A stretch of 13,486 nt of DNA from Stagnihabitans sp043721775 (GCA_043721775.1 JAYSQA010000390.1:1-13486); one strand, 5' to 3'. Counted from the stretch's first letter, positions 5,892 to 13,298 are shown. Notes: generated by a model from the sequence alone, not told the origin. Translations and numbers: made by a program.

Positions 5892-7138
5892 TTCTGTCCC
5901 CTTGATTCTGCGACCGCCTGCAAGCTTGGCGACAGCGGCAGCACAATGCCAACGCTGGTGCCGCCACCGCCGATCCCCGCCGCCAGAGTGCAGCGCGCCG
6001 AGATCAGCCGCGCCCGCGTCTTCATGTTGTCAACGCCACTGCCAATCCGGGTTCGCTTTTTGGTAATCCCTTTGCCATCGTCGCTGACCGCAAGCGAAAT
6101 CTGCCCCGGAATCGCCGCCAAATGCACCGAAATTCTTCCGGCTTCGGCATGGCTGACGGCGTTGTTGATCGCCTCTTGCGCGATGCGATAAAGCGCGATG
6201 CTTACCGTCGGTTCCAGTGCGTCAAACGCTCCGCCGGAGTCGTCATTCAGGGTCCAGTTGATGCGTTGCCCCGAGTCGCGGATCGCCCGGTCCAGATGAT
6301 GTTCGATTGCATGTGAAAAGCCGAACAACTGCAGAAGCGACGGCTTTGCCTGTTCGATGATTTGCCGCAAATCCTGCATACAAAGGTGCAGGCCACGGGT
6401 GATCGGCTCCAGCGCTTCGGCCGGCGCCGTGCCTTCATGCGGTAGCCGCTCCAGATGTCGGGTCAGCCGGGTCAGATCGGCCAGCGTCTGGTCGTGCAGG
6501 TCCATGCCGATGCGTTGGCGCTCGCCTTCCAAAGCCTCGGTCAGCTTCAGCGCCCCCAGCCGCAAGCCTTCCTCGCGCGCCCGCGCCTCGGCTTCGATGA
6601 TCGCGGACTGTTGCGCCTGTTCGGCCGCGCGCAGAGCAAAGAAGTAGGGCGACAGCAGATCGGCAATATAGCGAGCATTGCGCACATCTTCCGCGGCATA
6701 AGCCCCGGCGCGCTGCAACGAGGCGCTGAACGCCCCGATTACCTTGCCATGCACCATTATCGGCACATGGATGCGGGCGCGCAGGCCGTGGTCGTGGATC
6801 GGTTTGTAGAACCCGCCTGCGAATTGAAAGCGCGGGTCGGTGCAGGCGTCTTCGGTCAGGATATGATCTACCGCACCTTGCAGCAGCGCCCGGATCGGGC
6901 TGTTGGCAATAGGCGCGTGCGGTTGCTTGCCCCAGTCGGTTTCGATCCCGCTTTCATAGGCGGTGTGAAACTGCCCGTCAGGGCGCAGAATGCAGACGTC
7001 CAGATGATCATGCGGCAAAATTTGCGCGATTTCCGTCGAGATAGCCTGGATCGCAGATTGAAAGTCGAGTTGCCCTGCCAATAGGCGCGAGATGCTGAAC
7101 AGATGGTTCAACAAAGCCACTGGGGACGTTTCAACCAT
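5879..7138 (-). CDS. soluble GAF-domain sensor histidine kinase (HisKA_3 type)
   Basis: 419 residues from ATG 7138, preferred over the in-frame GTG at 7165 because GGAGGA (TCCTCC at 7146-7151 on the plus strand) lies 7 bp ahead of it. There is no signal peptide or transmembrane helix, so sensing is cytoplasmic. Residues about 15-165 form a GAF domain (HLDVCILRPDGQFHTAYESG, then ARIHVPIMVHGKVIGAFSAS). A coiled segment leads to the H-box GERQRIGMDLHDQTLADL with the phosphorylatable H215 in the HD motif of NarX/DegS-like kinases. The ATPase domain shows the N-box QEAINNAVSHA (N326), SDDGKG (about 352-357), GSGVDNM and GGGGTSVGIVLPL. The ligand of the GAF domain is unknown. It is paired with the overlapping response regulator and divergent from a sugar-type ABC operon, whose control it may serve. 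Confidence 0.92.
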   Translation of the reverse strand: MVETSPVALLNHLFSISRLLAGQLDFQSAIQAISTEIAQILPHDHLDVCILRPDGQFHTAYESGIETDWGKQPHAPIANSPIRALLQGAVDHILTEDACTDPRFQFAGGFYKPIHDHGLRARIHVPIMVHGKVIGAFSASLQRAGAYAAEDVRNARYIADLLSPYFFALRAAEQAQQSAIIEAEARAREEGLRLGALKLTEALEGERQRIGMDLHDQTLADLTRLTRHLERLPHEGTAPAEALEPITRGLHLCMQDLRQIIEQAKPSLLQLFGFSHAIEHHLDRAIRDSGQRINWTLNDDSGGAFDALEPTVSIALYRIAQEAINNAVSHAEAGRISVHLAAIPGQISLAVSDDGKGITKKRTRIGSGVDNMKTRARLISARCTLAAGIGGGGTSVGIVLPLSPSLQAVAESRGQKWKC

Positions 7139-7418
7139 GTTGCGATCCTCCGCCAAGGCGACCACCGCCGCACGGCCAGCATGGCAGAGAAGCCGCGCCA
7201 GACCTACAGCATCCCGCGCAAAGCACTTGCGGGAACCCGCAGGTTTTTGGGGAAACCCCGCAAACGTGCTGCCTGAAAAACCCTATACAGAGTTGGCATT
7301 CTCACCCATCCTGACCGTGTTGAGTGGAGGAACCTCAGCAGGAATACAAGCGGAATTCGGTCGCCCGGGTGGGCGCCATCAAGGCTGCCATGCGTGCAGC
7401 ACACTTAGGGAGAGAGAC
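7139..7418. promoter_or_regulatory. divergent control region with dense dyad symmetry
   Basis: 280 bp between the kinase gene (leftward) and the binding-protein gene (rightward), with no credible ORF. TGCGGG-AA-CCCGCA at 7228-7241 is a perfect palindrome. GGGG-AAA-CCCC lies at 7249-7259. A wider imperfect repeat pairs GCAC-TTGCGGG (7223-7233) with CCCGCAA-ACGTGC (7257-7269). GGTTTTT (7242-7248) pairs with AAAAACC (7276-7282). A possible -10, TATACA at 7284-7289, follows without a good -35, as expected of an activator-dependent promoter. The arrangement fits a regulator-binding site for the adjacent response regulator or an unlinked sugar repressor. Confidence 0.5.
7407..7412 (+). promoter_or_regulatory. 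ribosome binding site fixing the binding-protein start
   Basis: AGGGAG, 6 bp ahead of ATG 7419, decides the start. The frame is open far upstream (to about 7092), but only from 7419 does the protein begin with a proper signal peptide. Confidence 0.8.
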
Positions 7419-8429
7419 ATGAATACCAGAACGATGTTGCTGGCCTCGGCCACGATCCTTGCCGTGGCTATGCCTGCTTTGGCAGAGACCTCAGCGAAAA
7501 AGATAGCACTTTCAAACAACTATGCTGGCAACTCGTGGCGTCAGGCCATGCTGACCAGCTGGGAAAAGATCACTGGCCCGGCTGTGGCCGATGGCACGGT
7601 CGCTGCCGCCGACACCTTTACCACCGCTGAAAATCAGGCCACCGAGCAGGCCGCCCAAATCCAGAACATGATTCTTCAAGGGTATGACGCCATCGTCATC
7701 AACGCAGCCTCGCCCACCGCGCTGAACGGTGCGGTGAAAGAGGCATGTGATGCGGGCATTACCGTTGTGTCGTTTGACGGCATTGTGACCGAACCCTGCG
7801 CCTGGCGCATCGCGGTGAACTTCAAAGAGATGGGCCGCAGCCAGGTTGAGTATCTGGCAGGCGTCATGCCCGCCGGTGGCAACCTGCTGGAAATCCGCGG
7901 CCTCGCCGGGGTGTTTGTCGATGACGAAATCTCGGCCGGCATCCATGAAGGCGTGGCGCAGTTCCCGCAGTTCAAGATCGCGGGCTCGGTCCATGGTGAC
8001 TGGGCGCAGGACGTGGCGCAAAAGGCTGTTGCCGGTATCTTGCCGTCGTTGCCCGAAATTGTCGCGGTCGTGACCCAGGGCGGTGACGGCTATGGCGCGG
8101 CGCAGGCGATTGCGGCCACGGACCGGCCAATGCCGACAATCGTGATGGGCAACCGCGAGGACGAGCTGAAATGGTGGAAAGAGCAGAAGGACGCCAACGG
8201 CTACACCACGATGTCGGTGTCGATTGCCCCCGGCGTCTCGACGCTGGCGTTCTGGGTTGCCCAGCAGATCCTTGATGGCAAGGATGTGCCGAAAGACCTG
8301 ACAGTGCCGTTCCTGCGCATTGATCAGGACAATCTGGAAGCCAACCTGGCCAACACCCAGGCCGGCGGCGTTGCCAACGTCGAATACAGCCAGGCCGACG
8401 CGATTGCCGTGATCGACGGCGCCAAGTAA
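7419..8429 (+). CDS. sugar ABC transporter periplasmic substrate-binding protein
   Basis: 336 residues. A Sec signal peptide (MNTRTMLLASATILAVAMPALA) spans about 1-22 with cleavage after ALA, placing the mature protein in the periplasm. It belongs to the ribose/LacI-type periplasmic-binding fold (CUT2 importers): IALSNNYAGNSWRQAM at the N-terminal strand, AAQIQNMILQGYDAIVINAA, AGITVVSFDG and VVTQGGDGYGAAQAI. The WWKEQKDANGYTTMS region and several tryptophans (SW, DW, WW, FW) are likely sugar-stacking residues. It is the first gene of the operon. The ATPase gene starts 97 bp later, behind two hairpins, a common way to keep the binding protein in excess. The ligand is not predictable by eye; the downstream lactonase favours an aldose or related sugar. 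Confidence 0.92.
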   Translation: MNTRTMLLASATILAVAMPALAETSAKKIALSNNYAGNSWRQAMLTSWEKITGPAVADGTVAAADTFTTAENQATEQAAQIQNMILQGYDAIVINAASPTALNGAVKEACDAGITVVSFDGIVTEPCAWRIAVNFKEMGRSQVEYLAGVMPAGGNLLEIRGLAGVFVDDEISAGIHEGVAQFPQFKIAGSVHGDWAQDVAQKAVAGILPSLPEIVAVVTQGGDGYGAAQAIAATDRPMPTIVMGNREDELKWWKEQKDANGYTTMSVSIAPGVSTLAFWVAQQILDGKDVPKDLTVPFLRIDQDNLEANLANTQAGGVANVEYSQADAIAVIDGAK

Positions 8430-8440
8430 CCTCGACACCG

Positions 8441-8462
8441 CCAGCGCGCCTTGTCGCGCTGG
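8441..8462 (+). other. GC-rich stem-loop after the binding-protein gene
   Basis: CCAGCGCG at 8441-8448 and CGCGCTGG at 8455-8462 form a perfect 8-bp stem with a 6-base loop, 11 bp after the stop codon. No U-tract follows, so it is more likely a 3'-end stabiliser of the upstream mRNA than a terminator itself. Confidence 0.6.
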
Positions 8463-8467
8463 CCCAA

Positions 8468-8510
8468 GACCTGCCCCTTGCTTGCCCTTGGGGCAGGTCA
8501 CTGTTTTATT
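8468..8510 (+). terminator. intrinsic terminator-like hairpin inside the operon
   Basis: GACCTGCCCC (8468-8477) pairs perfectly with GGGGCAGGTC (8490-8499) across a 12-base loop and is followed by TGTTTTATT. The T-run starts 4 bases after the stem, so termination is probably partial. That would give abundant binding-protein message and lower read-through into the ATPase and permease genes. Confidence 0.65.
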
Positions 8511-8526
8511 GAGCCGGAACACCTGC

Positions 8527-9978
8527 ATGACTCTGCCGATGCCGCCCGCCGTGCTGGAAGTCGTCAACGCCGCCGTGCGTTTTGGCGAATTGCATGCACT
8601 TGACGGTGTGTCGCTGTCCATCCACCTGGGGGAGTGCATCGGCCTTGTCGGGCATAATGGTGCGGGGAAATCCACCATCGTTTCGGTGATCAACGGTGGC
8701 CTTCCCCCCCAGCAGGGCGAGGTCTTCAGCGATGGCACGCGGCTGCATCCCTTTGGTATCGGTGTGGCACGCAGCCGGGGTGTAAGATGCGTGTTTCAGG
8801 AGCTTTCGCTGTGCCCAAACCTGAGCATCATCGAGAACACCCGCATCATGCACCGCAATCTGGGTGGCTTTGGTTGGCGCAAACGCGCTGCGGCCATCAT
8901 CGCTGCCAGCCTTGACGCCATCTTTCCCGATCATGGCATTGACGTGGGTGGCCCGGTTGGCGCGCTGTCGATCGCACAGCGCCAGATGGTTGAAATCGCG
9001 ATGGCGTTTTCCGACGCAGGCCAGCCACCCCGTCTGGTCATTCTGGATGAACCGACCTCGTCGCTGGACGCAGGACTTGCAGCGCAGCTTCTGGCGCATG
9101 TCCGTCGCTTTGTCGCCGGCGGCGGTGCGGTGATCCTGATTTCCCACATGCTGAACGAAATCCTTGAAACTGCCAGCCGGATCGTTGTGATGAAGGACGG
9201 CAAGATCGTCGCTGAAAGGGGCGCTGGCGGTTTTGATCATGCCAGTCTGGTCGAAGCCATGGGGAGTGCGACCGCGCATCAGACCGCAGCCCGCCGCACC
9301 TCCGCTGCCAACCAGCCGGTGCTTGAACTGACCCTGCCCAAAGGCCAGCCCTTCCGTGCCTGCAAGGGCGAGGTCGTGGGACTGGCAGGGCTCGGCGGCC
9401 ATGGCCAGACCCGGCTGTTGCTGGCGCTGTTTGATCACCACAGCCCGCAATGGTGGCCACTCCGCAATCCCGCCGTGACCTTCGTGGCCGGGGACCGGCG
9501 CGAGAACGGCATTTTCGATCTGTGGAGCATCCTCAAGAACATGACTGTGGCCTCGCTGGGGGATCTGTCTCGACGCGGCTTTGTTCAGGACAAGGCAGAA
9601 ATCGCCAAGGGGGACGAGTGGAAAGCCCGCATCGAGATCCGCACGCCCGACATGAACAACAAGGTCCTGTCGCTGTCGGGGGGCAACCAGCAAAAGGTGT
9701 TGTTCGCCCGCGCCCTGTCCACCCGCGCGCCGGTCGTGTTGATGGACGATCCGATGCGCGGCGTCGATGTCGGCACCAAGCACGAGGTTTACGGCATGAT
9801 CCGCGCCGAGGCCGAAGCGGGCCGCACTTTTGTATGGTATTCGACCGAGATGGAAGAAATGCAGCTTTGTGACCGCGTCTATGTCTTTCGCAACGAGGCC
9901 ATCGTCGTGGAACTTGTGGGGGATGCGATCTCTGAGCAAAACATCCTGCGCGCCTCGTTCGAAGGAGCGGCGGCATGA
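8527..9978 (+). CDS. sugar ABC transporter ATPase with two nucleotide-binding domains (RbsA/MglA type)
   Basis: 483 residues from ATG 8527. An in-frame TTG at 8482 lies inside the terminator hairpin and is rejected. NBD1 is complete: Walker A GHNGAGKST at 42-50, the signature region LSIAQRQMVEIAMAF, Walker B LVILDEPTSSLD with D174-E175, and the switch histidine in LISHML. NBD2 follows the family rule of a degenerate P-loop (GLAGLGGHGQTRLLLALF), then GDRRENGIF, a good signature LSGGNQQKVLFARAL from 383, and Walker B VVLMDDPMRGVD, where the catalytic Glu is Asp (D407-D408). NBD1 LSIAQRQ departs from LSxGQxQ. Fused-ATPase CUT2 systems use two permeases or a permease homodimer; two permease genes follow here. 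The gene ends with an ATGA overlap into the first permease. Confidence 0.93.
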   Translation: MTLPMPPAVLEVVNAAVRFGELHALDGVSLSIHLGECIGLVGHNGAGKSTIVSVINGGLPPQQGEVFSDGTRLHPFGIGVARSRGVRCVFQELSLCPNLSIIENTRIMHRNLGGFGWRKRAAAIIAASLDAIFPDHGIDVGGPVGALSIAQRQMVEIAMAFSDAGQPPRLVILDEPTSSLDAGLAAQLLAHVRRFVAGGGAVILISHMLNEILETASRIVVMKDGKIVAERGAGGFDHASLVEAMGSATAHQTAARRTSAANQPVLELTLPKGQPFRACKGEVVGLAGLGGHGQTRLLLALFDHHSPQWWPLRNPAVTFVAGDRRENGIFDLWSILKNMTVASLGDLSRRGFVQDKAEIAKGDEWKARIEIRTPDMNNKVLSLSGGNQQKVLFARALSTRAPVVLMDDPMRGVDVGTKHEVYGMIRAEAEAGRTFVWYSTEMEEMQLCDRVYVFRNEAIVVELVGDAISEQNILRASFEGAAA

Positions 9979-10916
9979 AGATTTCCACCGACACCCTGCG
10001 CCTTGCCGTCCCGGTAGCGTCGCTCCTGCTGCTGCTGGCGGGCGTGTTCTACCTGCAACCCCGCGCGATGAGCTATACCGGGCTGAACCTGTTGTTCAAC
10101 CTTGCCGTGCCGATTGCGCTGGCGACAATCGCGCAGATGCTGATCATGGCGGTCAATGATCTGGACCTGTCGATGGGGACTTTTGTCAGCTTTGTTGCCT
10201 GCGTCGCCGCGACATACCTGCATGACACGCCGTTGCTGGGGGCCGTGATCTTGTTGGCTGCCGTCGCAGTCTATGCGGTGATGGGTGTCATCATCTATCT
10301 GCGCGATCTGCCTTCCATCGTGGTTACGCTGGGGATGAGCTTTGTCTGGGCCGGTCTTGCCGTGCTGATCCTGCCCGCGCCTGGTGGCACAGCGCCTGAA
10401 TGGGCACGCGCCGTTATGATCTCAAAACCGCCGCTGGTGCCGATGGCCATCATCGCCAGCGCCCTGATCGCAGTCTTTGCACATCTTTTGATCATGCGAT
10501 CGTCTTTCGGGGTGCTGATCCGGGGGGTGGGGGGCAATCAACGTTCCGTGCGGCGCGCGGGATGGTCGATTGTTGCCGCGCGGGCCGGGGCCTATGCCCT
10601 TGCCGCCGCTTTTGCCGTTGCTGCGGGCATCTGCCTTGTCGGACTGACCACCAGTGCCGACGCCAATATCGCGCTGCGCTACACGCTGTTGTCGATTGCC
10701 GGTGTCATCCTTGGCGGGGGCGAATTCACCGGTGGCCGCATCTCGCCCATCGGGGCAGTGATTGGCGCGCTGACATTAACGCTCGCGGGGTCTTTCCTGT
10801 CTTTCCTGCGCATCTCGCCCGATTGGCAGATCGGCGCGCAAGGTGCGATCCTGATCATCGTGCTGGCGTTGCGCCTGTTGTTGAACCGGCTGGAGAGCAA
10901 AGGCGGCAATCCATGA
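9975..10916 (+). CDS. sugar ABC transporter permease 1 (BPD_transp_2 family)
   Basis: 313 residues, with about eight to ten hydrophobic membrane segments, the first at LAVPVASLLLLLAGVFYL. Conserved permease landmarks of ribose/xylose-type importers are visible: NDLDLSMGTFVSF after the third segment (family pattern ID-LS-G), the cytoplasmic coupling loop RSSFGVLIRGVGGNQRSVRRAG, and SIAGVILGGGEFTGGRISPIGAVIGA near the C-terminus. The start ATG 9975 overlaps the ATPase stop as ATGA, and the stop overlaps permease 2 the same way. It should form a heterodimeric inner-membrane channel with permease 2, driven by the double ATPase. Confidence 0.93.
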   Translation: MKISTDTLRLAVPVASLLLLLAGVFYLQPRAMSYTGLNLLFNLAVPIALATIAQMLIMAVNDLDLSMGTFVSFVACVAATYLHDTPLLGAVILLAAVAVYAVMGVIIYLRDLPSIVVTLGMSFVWAGLAVLILPAPGGTAPEWARAVMISKPPLVPMAIIASALIAVFAHLLIMRSSFGVLIRGVGGNQRSVRRAGWSIVAARAGAYALAAAFAVAAGICLVGLTTSADANIALRYTLLSIAGVILGGGEFTGGRISPIGAVIGALTLTLAGSFLSFLRISPDWQIGAQGAILIIVLALRLLLNRLESKGGNP

Positions 10917-11854
10917 AAACGCTGTTTGCAAAGCCCTGGATCTGGTCTTTCATCGCCGCAGTGTCGGTATGGCTGGCAACCATCGCCTTCACCGGCGGGG
11001 CTTCCACTGTTGGCCTGTCACAGGCCGCGCTGACCTTTGCCGCCTTTTCCGTTCTGGTCGGTATCGGCCAGATGTTCGTGATCACGCTTGGTCCCGGCAA
11101 CATCGACCTGTCGGTTCCGGCAACGATGACGCTGGCGGGAACCGTGTCGCTGAAATACATGGACGGCCAGAACGGCCTGGTCTTGCAGGGCTTGGCGATT
11201 GCCATCGCTGTCGGCGCCGGAGTAGGTGTGCTGAACTACGCACTGATCAAGGCGCTGCGCATTCCGCCGATCATCGCCACCTTGTCGATGAGTTTCATCG
11301 TGCAATCCGCGGCGATCTGGACCAATCGCGGCCTGCGCATCAAACCGCCGGAAGCGATGGCCGATTTTACCACCTCGACCAGTTTCGGCATCCCAAACAT
11401 CGCCCTTCTGGCGCTGCTGATTTCCATCGTGGCTTGGGTTTTACTGCACCGCACCCCTTACGGGCGCTGGATCGCCGCCATTGGCCAAAGCCTGCCTGCC
11501 GCGCGGATGGCAGGCATCGCGGTTGATGGCTGCCGCTTTGTCACCTACCTGCTTTGCGCCATCCTCGCCGCCATCTGCGGTTACCTGCTCGCCTGTTTCT
11601 CGGGCGGGGCAGCGCTGAACATGGGGACCGAATACCTGCTGATGTCGATTGCCGTCGTGGTGATCGGCGGAACCGCCGTTGCGGGGGGCGACAGCAACGT
11701 GCCGGGCATTTGGGGGGCTTCGCTGTTCATGTTTCTGGTCGTGTCAATGCTGAACACCTACGGCCTTGGGGCCGGGGTGCGGCTGATCATGACCGGAGTT
11801 ATCATCATCACTGTGATCCTGCTGGCCAGTGGCCGCAAAGCCGGCGCACGCTAG
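10913..11854 (+). CDS. sugar ABC transporter permease 2 (BPD_transp_2 family)
   Basis: 313 residues, the same length as permease 1 but clearly divergent in sequence, so an old paralogue pair rather than a recent duplication. It opens with a membrane segment WIWSFIAAVSVWLATIAF. Family landmarks are GPGNIDLSVPATMTLAG (ID-LS pattern), RIPPIIATLSMSFI, the coupling loop HRTPYGRWIAAIGQSLPAAR followed by MAGI, and LLMSIAVVVIGGTAVAGGDS with a run of hydrophobic segments to the end. ATG 10913 overlaps the previous stop (ATGA). The lactonase gene starts 14 bp after its TAG. It probably acts as the second half of the transmembrane heterodimer. Confidence 0.93.
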   Translation: MKTLFAKPWIWSFIAAVSVWLATIAFTGGASTVGLSQAALTFAAFSVLVGIGQMFVITLGPGNIDLSVPATMTLAGTVSLKYMDGQNGLVLQGLAIAIAVGAGVGVLNYALIKALRIPPIIATLSMSFIVQSAAIWTNRGLRIKPPEAMADFTTSTSFGIPNIALLALLISIVAWVLLHRTPYGRWIAAIGQSLPAARMAGIAVDGCRFVTYLLCAILAAICGYLLACFSGGAALNMGTEYLLMSIAVVVIGGTAVAGGDSNVPGIWGASLFMFLVVSMLNTYGLGAGVRLIMTGVIIITVILLASGRKAGAR

Positions 11855-11868
11855 GACAAGGTATTGCC

Positions 11869-12789
11869 ATGACCGCCCCGCTGTATCAGATCGACGACCC
11901 GGCCTTTTGCCAATTGATCGTGGGGTCTGCGGCACTGGATGTGCTGTATACGGGGTGCCGTTGGGCCGAGGGTCCGGTGTGGTTTGATGATATGCAATGC
12001 CTGCTGTTCAGCGATATTCCCAACCAACGCATCCTGCGCTGGGCCGCCGATGCGGCTGGGGGTGGCGCGGTTTCCACTTTCCGCCAGCCATCCAATTTCT
12101 CGAACGGTCATACCCGTGACCGGCAAGGCCGCCTTGTCACCTGTGAACATGGGCTGCGCCGAGTCAGCCGCACCGAGGCCTGCGGCAGCGTCACGGTGCT
12201 GGCTGACAGCTTTCAGGGCAAGCGGTTGAATTCGCCCAATGATGTGGTGGTGCAGTCGGATGGCAGCATCTGGTTCACCGATCCGACCTATGGCATTCTG
12301 TCTGACTACGAAGGCTATCGCGCCGCGCCCGACCAGCCGGTACATGGCGTCTACCGGGTTGACGGCACCAGCGGCGACATCAGCCTAGTGGCCGATGATT
12401 TTTGCCAACCCAACGGGCTGGCATTTTCGCCGGACGAGCGCAGGCTGTATATCGCAGACTCCGGTGCCAGCCATGATGGCAGCAAACCCCGCCACATCCG
12501 CGCCTTTGATGTGCAGGACGGCAAACTGTCCCATGACCGCGTGTTCGCCGTGATCGATGCAGGCATCCCTGATGGTATCCGCACCGATCTTGCCGGCAAT
12601 CTGTGGTCGTCGGCGGCGGATGGCGTGCATTGCTTTGCGCCCGACGGCCACCGCCTTGGCAAAATTCTGGTGCCAGAGGCCGTCGCCAACCTGACTTTCG
12701 GCGGACCGCGCCGCAACCGGCTGTTCATCACCGCCACGACATCGCTTTACGCGATTTACGTCACCACAACCGGCGCGCAGCAGCCCTAG
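11869..12789 (+). CDS. SMP-30/gluconolactonase/LRE-family enzyme
   Basis: 306 residues from ATG 11869, with AAGG (11858-11861) 7 bp upstream. A six-bladed propeller of the SMP-30 family, whose members hydrolyse sugar lactones to aldonic acids using one divalent metal. The metal and substrate residues fit the family: E34 (CRWAEGPVW), N124 (LNSPNDVVV), N182 (QPNGLAFSPD) and D235 (GIPDGIRTD). WFTDPTYGI and LYIADSG are further blade motifs. No signal peptide, so cytoplasmic. As the last gene of the import operon it implies that the incoming sugar is oxidised at C1 by a dehydrogenase not encoded here, and that this enzyme opens the lactone. The C-terminus (LYAIYVTTTGAQQP) looks natural for the family, yet its TAG overlaps the stop codon of an IS481 remnant on the other strand. 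Confidence 0.9.
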   Translation: MTAPLYQIDDPAFCQLIVGSAALDVLYTGCRWAEGPVWFDDMQCLLFSDIPNQRILRWAADAAGGGAVSTFRQPSNFSNGHTRDRQGRLVTCEHGLRRVSRTEACGSVTVLADSFQGKRLNSPNDVVVQSDGSIWFTDPTYGILSDYEGYRAAPDQPVHGVYRVDGTSGDISLVADDFCQPNGLAFSPDERRLYIADSGASHDGSKPRHIRAFDVQDGKLSHDRVFAVIDAGIPDGIRTDLAGNLWSSAADGVHCFAPDGHRLGKILVPEAVANLTFGGPRRNRLFITATTSLYAIYVTTTGAQQP

Positions 12790-12972
12790 GTGTTTAGTCC
12801 CGGCCTCTGGTGGATCGGGTCGAGGATGAATCGATCCGGCTCTGATGCCCGGATTTTGCAGATGTATTCGTCGGGCGTGAGGCCGTTCAGCGGCTTGAGC
12901 CTTCGTGCGAAGCTGTCGGCGGCCAGAAAGTCTTCGAGATGCGTGCGCAACTGGTCGTGGCTGTCGCAGTAG
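12786..12972 (-). mobile_element. IS481-family transposase remnant, C-terminal end
   Basis: About 61 codons on the minus strand: SHDQLRTHLEDFLAADSFAR, then LNGLTPDEYICKIRASEPDR and the ending HQRPGLNT. This C-terminus is very common in alphaproteobacterial IS481-like transposases (family attribution from memory). It is cut on its 5' side by copy 2 at 12973. Its stop TAG (12786-12788 on the plus strand) overlaps the lactonase stop codon by two bases, so the element's own 3' non-coding end and terminal repeat are absent. Confidence 0.7.
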
Positions 12973-13298
12973 TGAACCGCCCCGGCTTTACCAGAGCGCG
13001 CTCCAACTCCTTGATACGCGCCTTCTCGGCACTGGTCTGACCCGGCCGTTCGCCGCCATCACGTTGGCCCTGGCGCATCCAAACCGGATCGGCTGTCCGG
13101 CGAACAACCTAATTTGCCCGCGATCGCCGTCAGCGCCGCAGCCTCAGACGGATACTCATCGCGGGGTTCCATCACCAGCCGCACCGCACGTTCGCGGAAC
13201 TCAGGTGAATACGGCTTCGCGGTCTTCTTCTGTTGTGTCTGTTCCATAATGGGCAATTCTCCGAGAGTTTTGCCCGCCGGTAAACCCGGGGCGGTTCA
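12973..13298 (-). mobile_element. IS3-family internal-deletion derivative, copy 2 (326 bp)
   Basis: Bounded by TGAACCGCCCCGGCTTTACC (12973-12992) and its mirror ending GGGGCGGTTCA at 13298, with one mismatch in the right arm (AAACCC for AAAGCC). It has the same orientation as copy 1, but the internal deletion is different: orfA extends further, to ...KARIKELER, then jumps straight to the other terminal repeat. The join lies at a 10-bp palindrome, GAGCGCGCTC, at 12994-13003. It is flanked by an IS481 scrap on one side and an IS30 scrap on the other, so there is no uninterrupted target gene. The flanks show GTAG versus GTAC, not a clean duplication. Confidence 0.8.
13003..13247 (-). pseudogene. 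IS3 orfA remnant in copy 2
   Basis: From ATG 13247: MEQTQQKKTAKPYSPEFRER, then AAALTAIAGKLGCSPDS. A net one-base insertion in the next few codons (around 13085-13100) shifts the frame. In the other frame the protein continues WMRQGQRDGGERPGQTSAEK and ARIKELER before the internal deletion. It cannot make a transposase. It preserves the region that is interrupted by 36 bp in copy 1. Confidence 0.75.

Noticed and set aside
5310..6191. Plus-strand frames of 293 and 209 codons (5310-6191, 6455-7084) opposite the two-component genes
   Set aside because: Antisense to clear receiver, HTH, GAF and kinase motifs; no family features or ribosome sites of their own.
7223..7290. Riboswitch ahead of the transport operon
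   Set aside because: The stems do not match a known aptamer class that I can recognise, and the TGCGGG-AA-CCCGCA loop is too small for an RNA hairpin; a protein-binding DNA dyad is more likely.
7092..7418. N-terminal extension of the binding protein by 109 codons
   Set aside because: ATG 7419 has a good AGGGAG and begins a textbook signal peptide; the extension runs through the divergent control region and the kinase start.
8482..8526. Upstream TTG start for the ABC ATPase
   Set aside because: It lies inside the terminator loop, adds 15 non-conserved residues, and ATG 8527 begins just before the first conserved strand.
7512..8738. Long minus-strand frame opposite the binding-protein gene
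   Set aside because: Antisense shadow running through the terminator hairpins and into the ATPase gene; no recognisable domain.
8506..9939. Very long open frame on the minus strand opposite the ABC ATPase gene
   Set aside because: It mirrors the high-GC third-position bias of the real gene. Its translation is low-complexity and His/Arg/Gln-rich without family motifs, while the plus strand carries every ABC motif.
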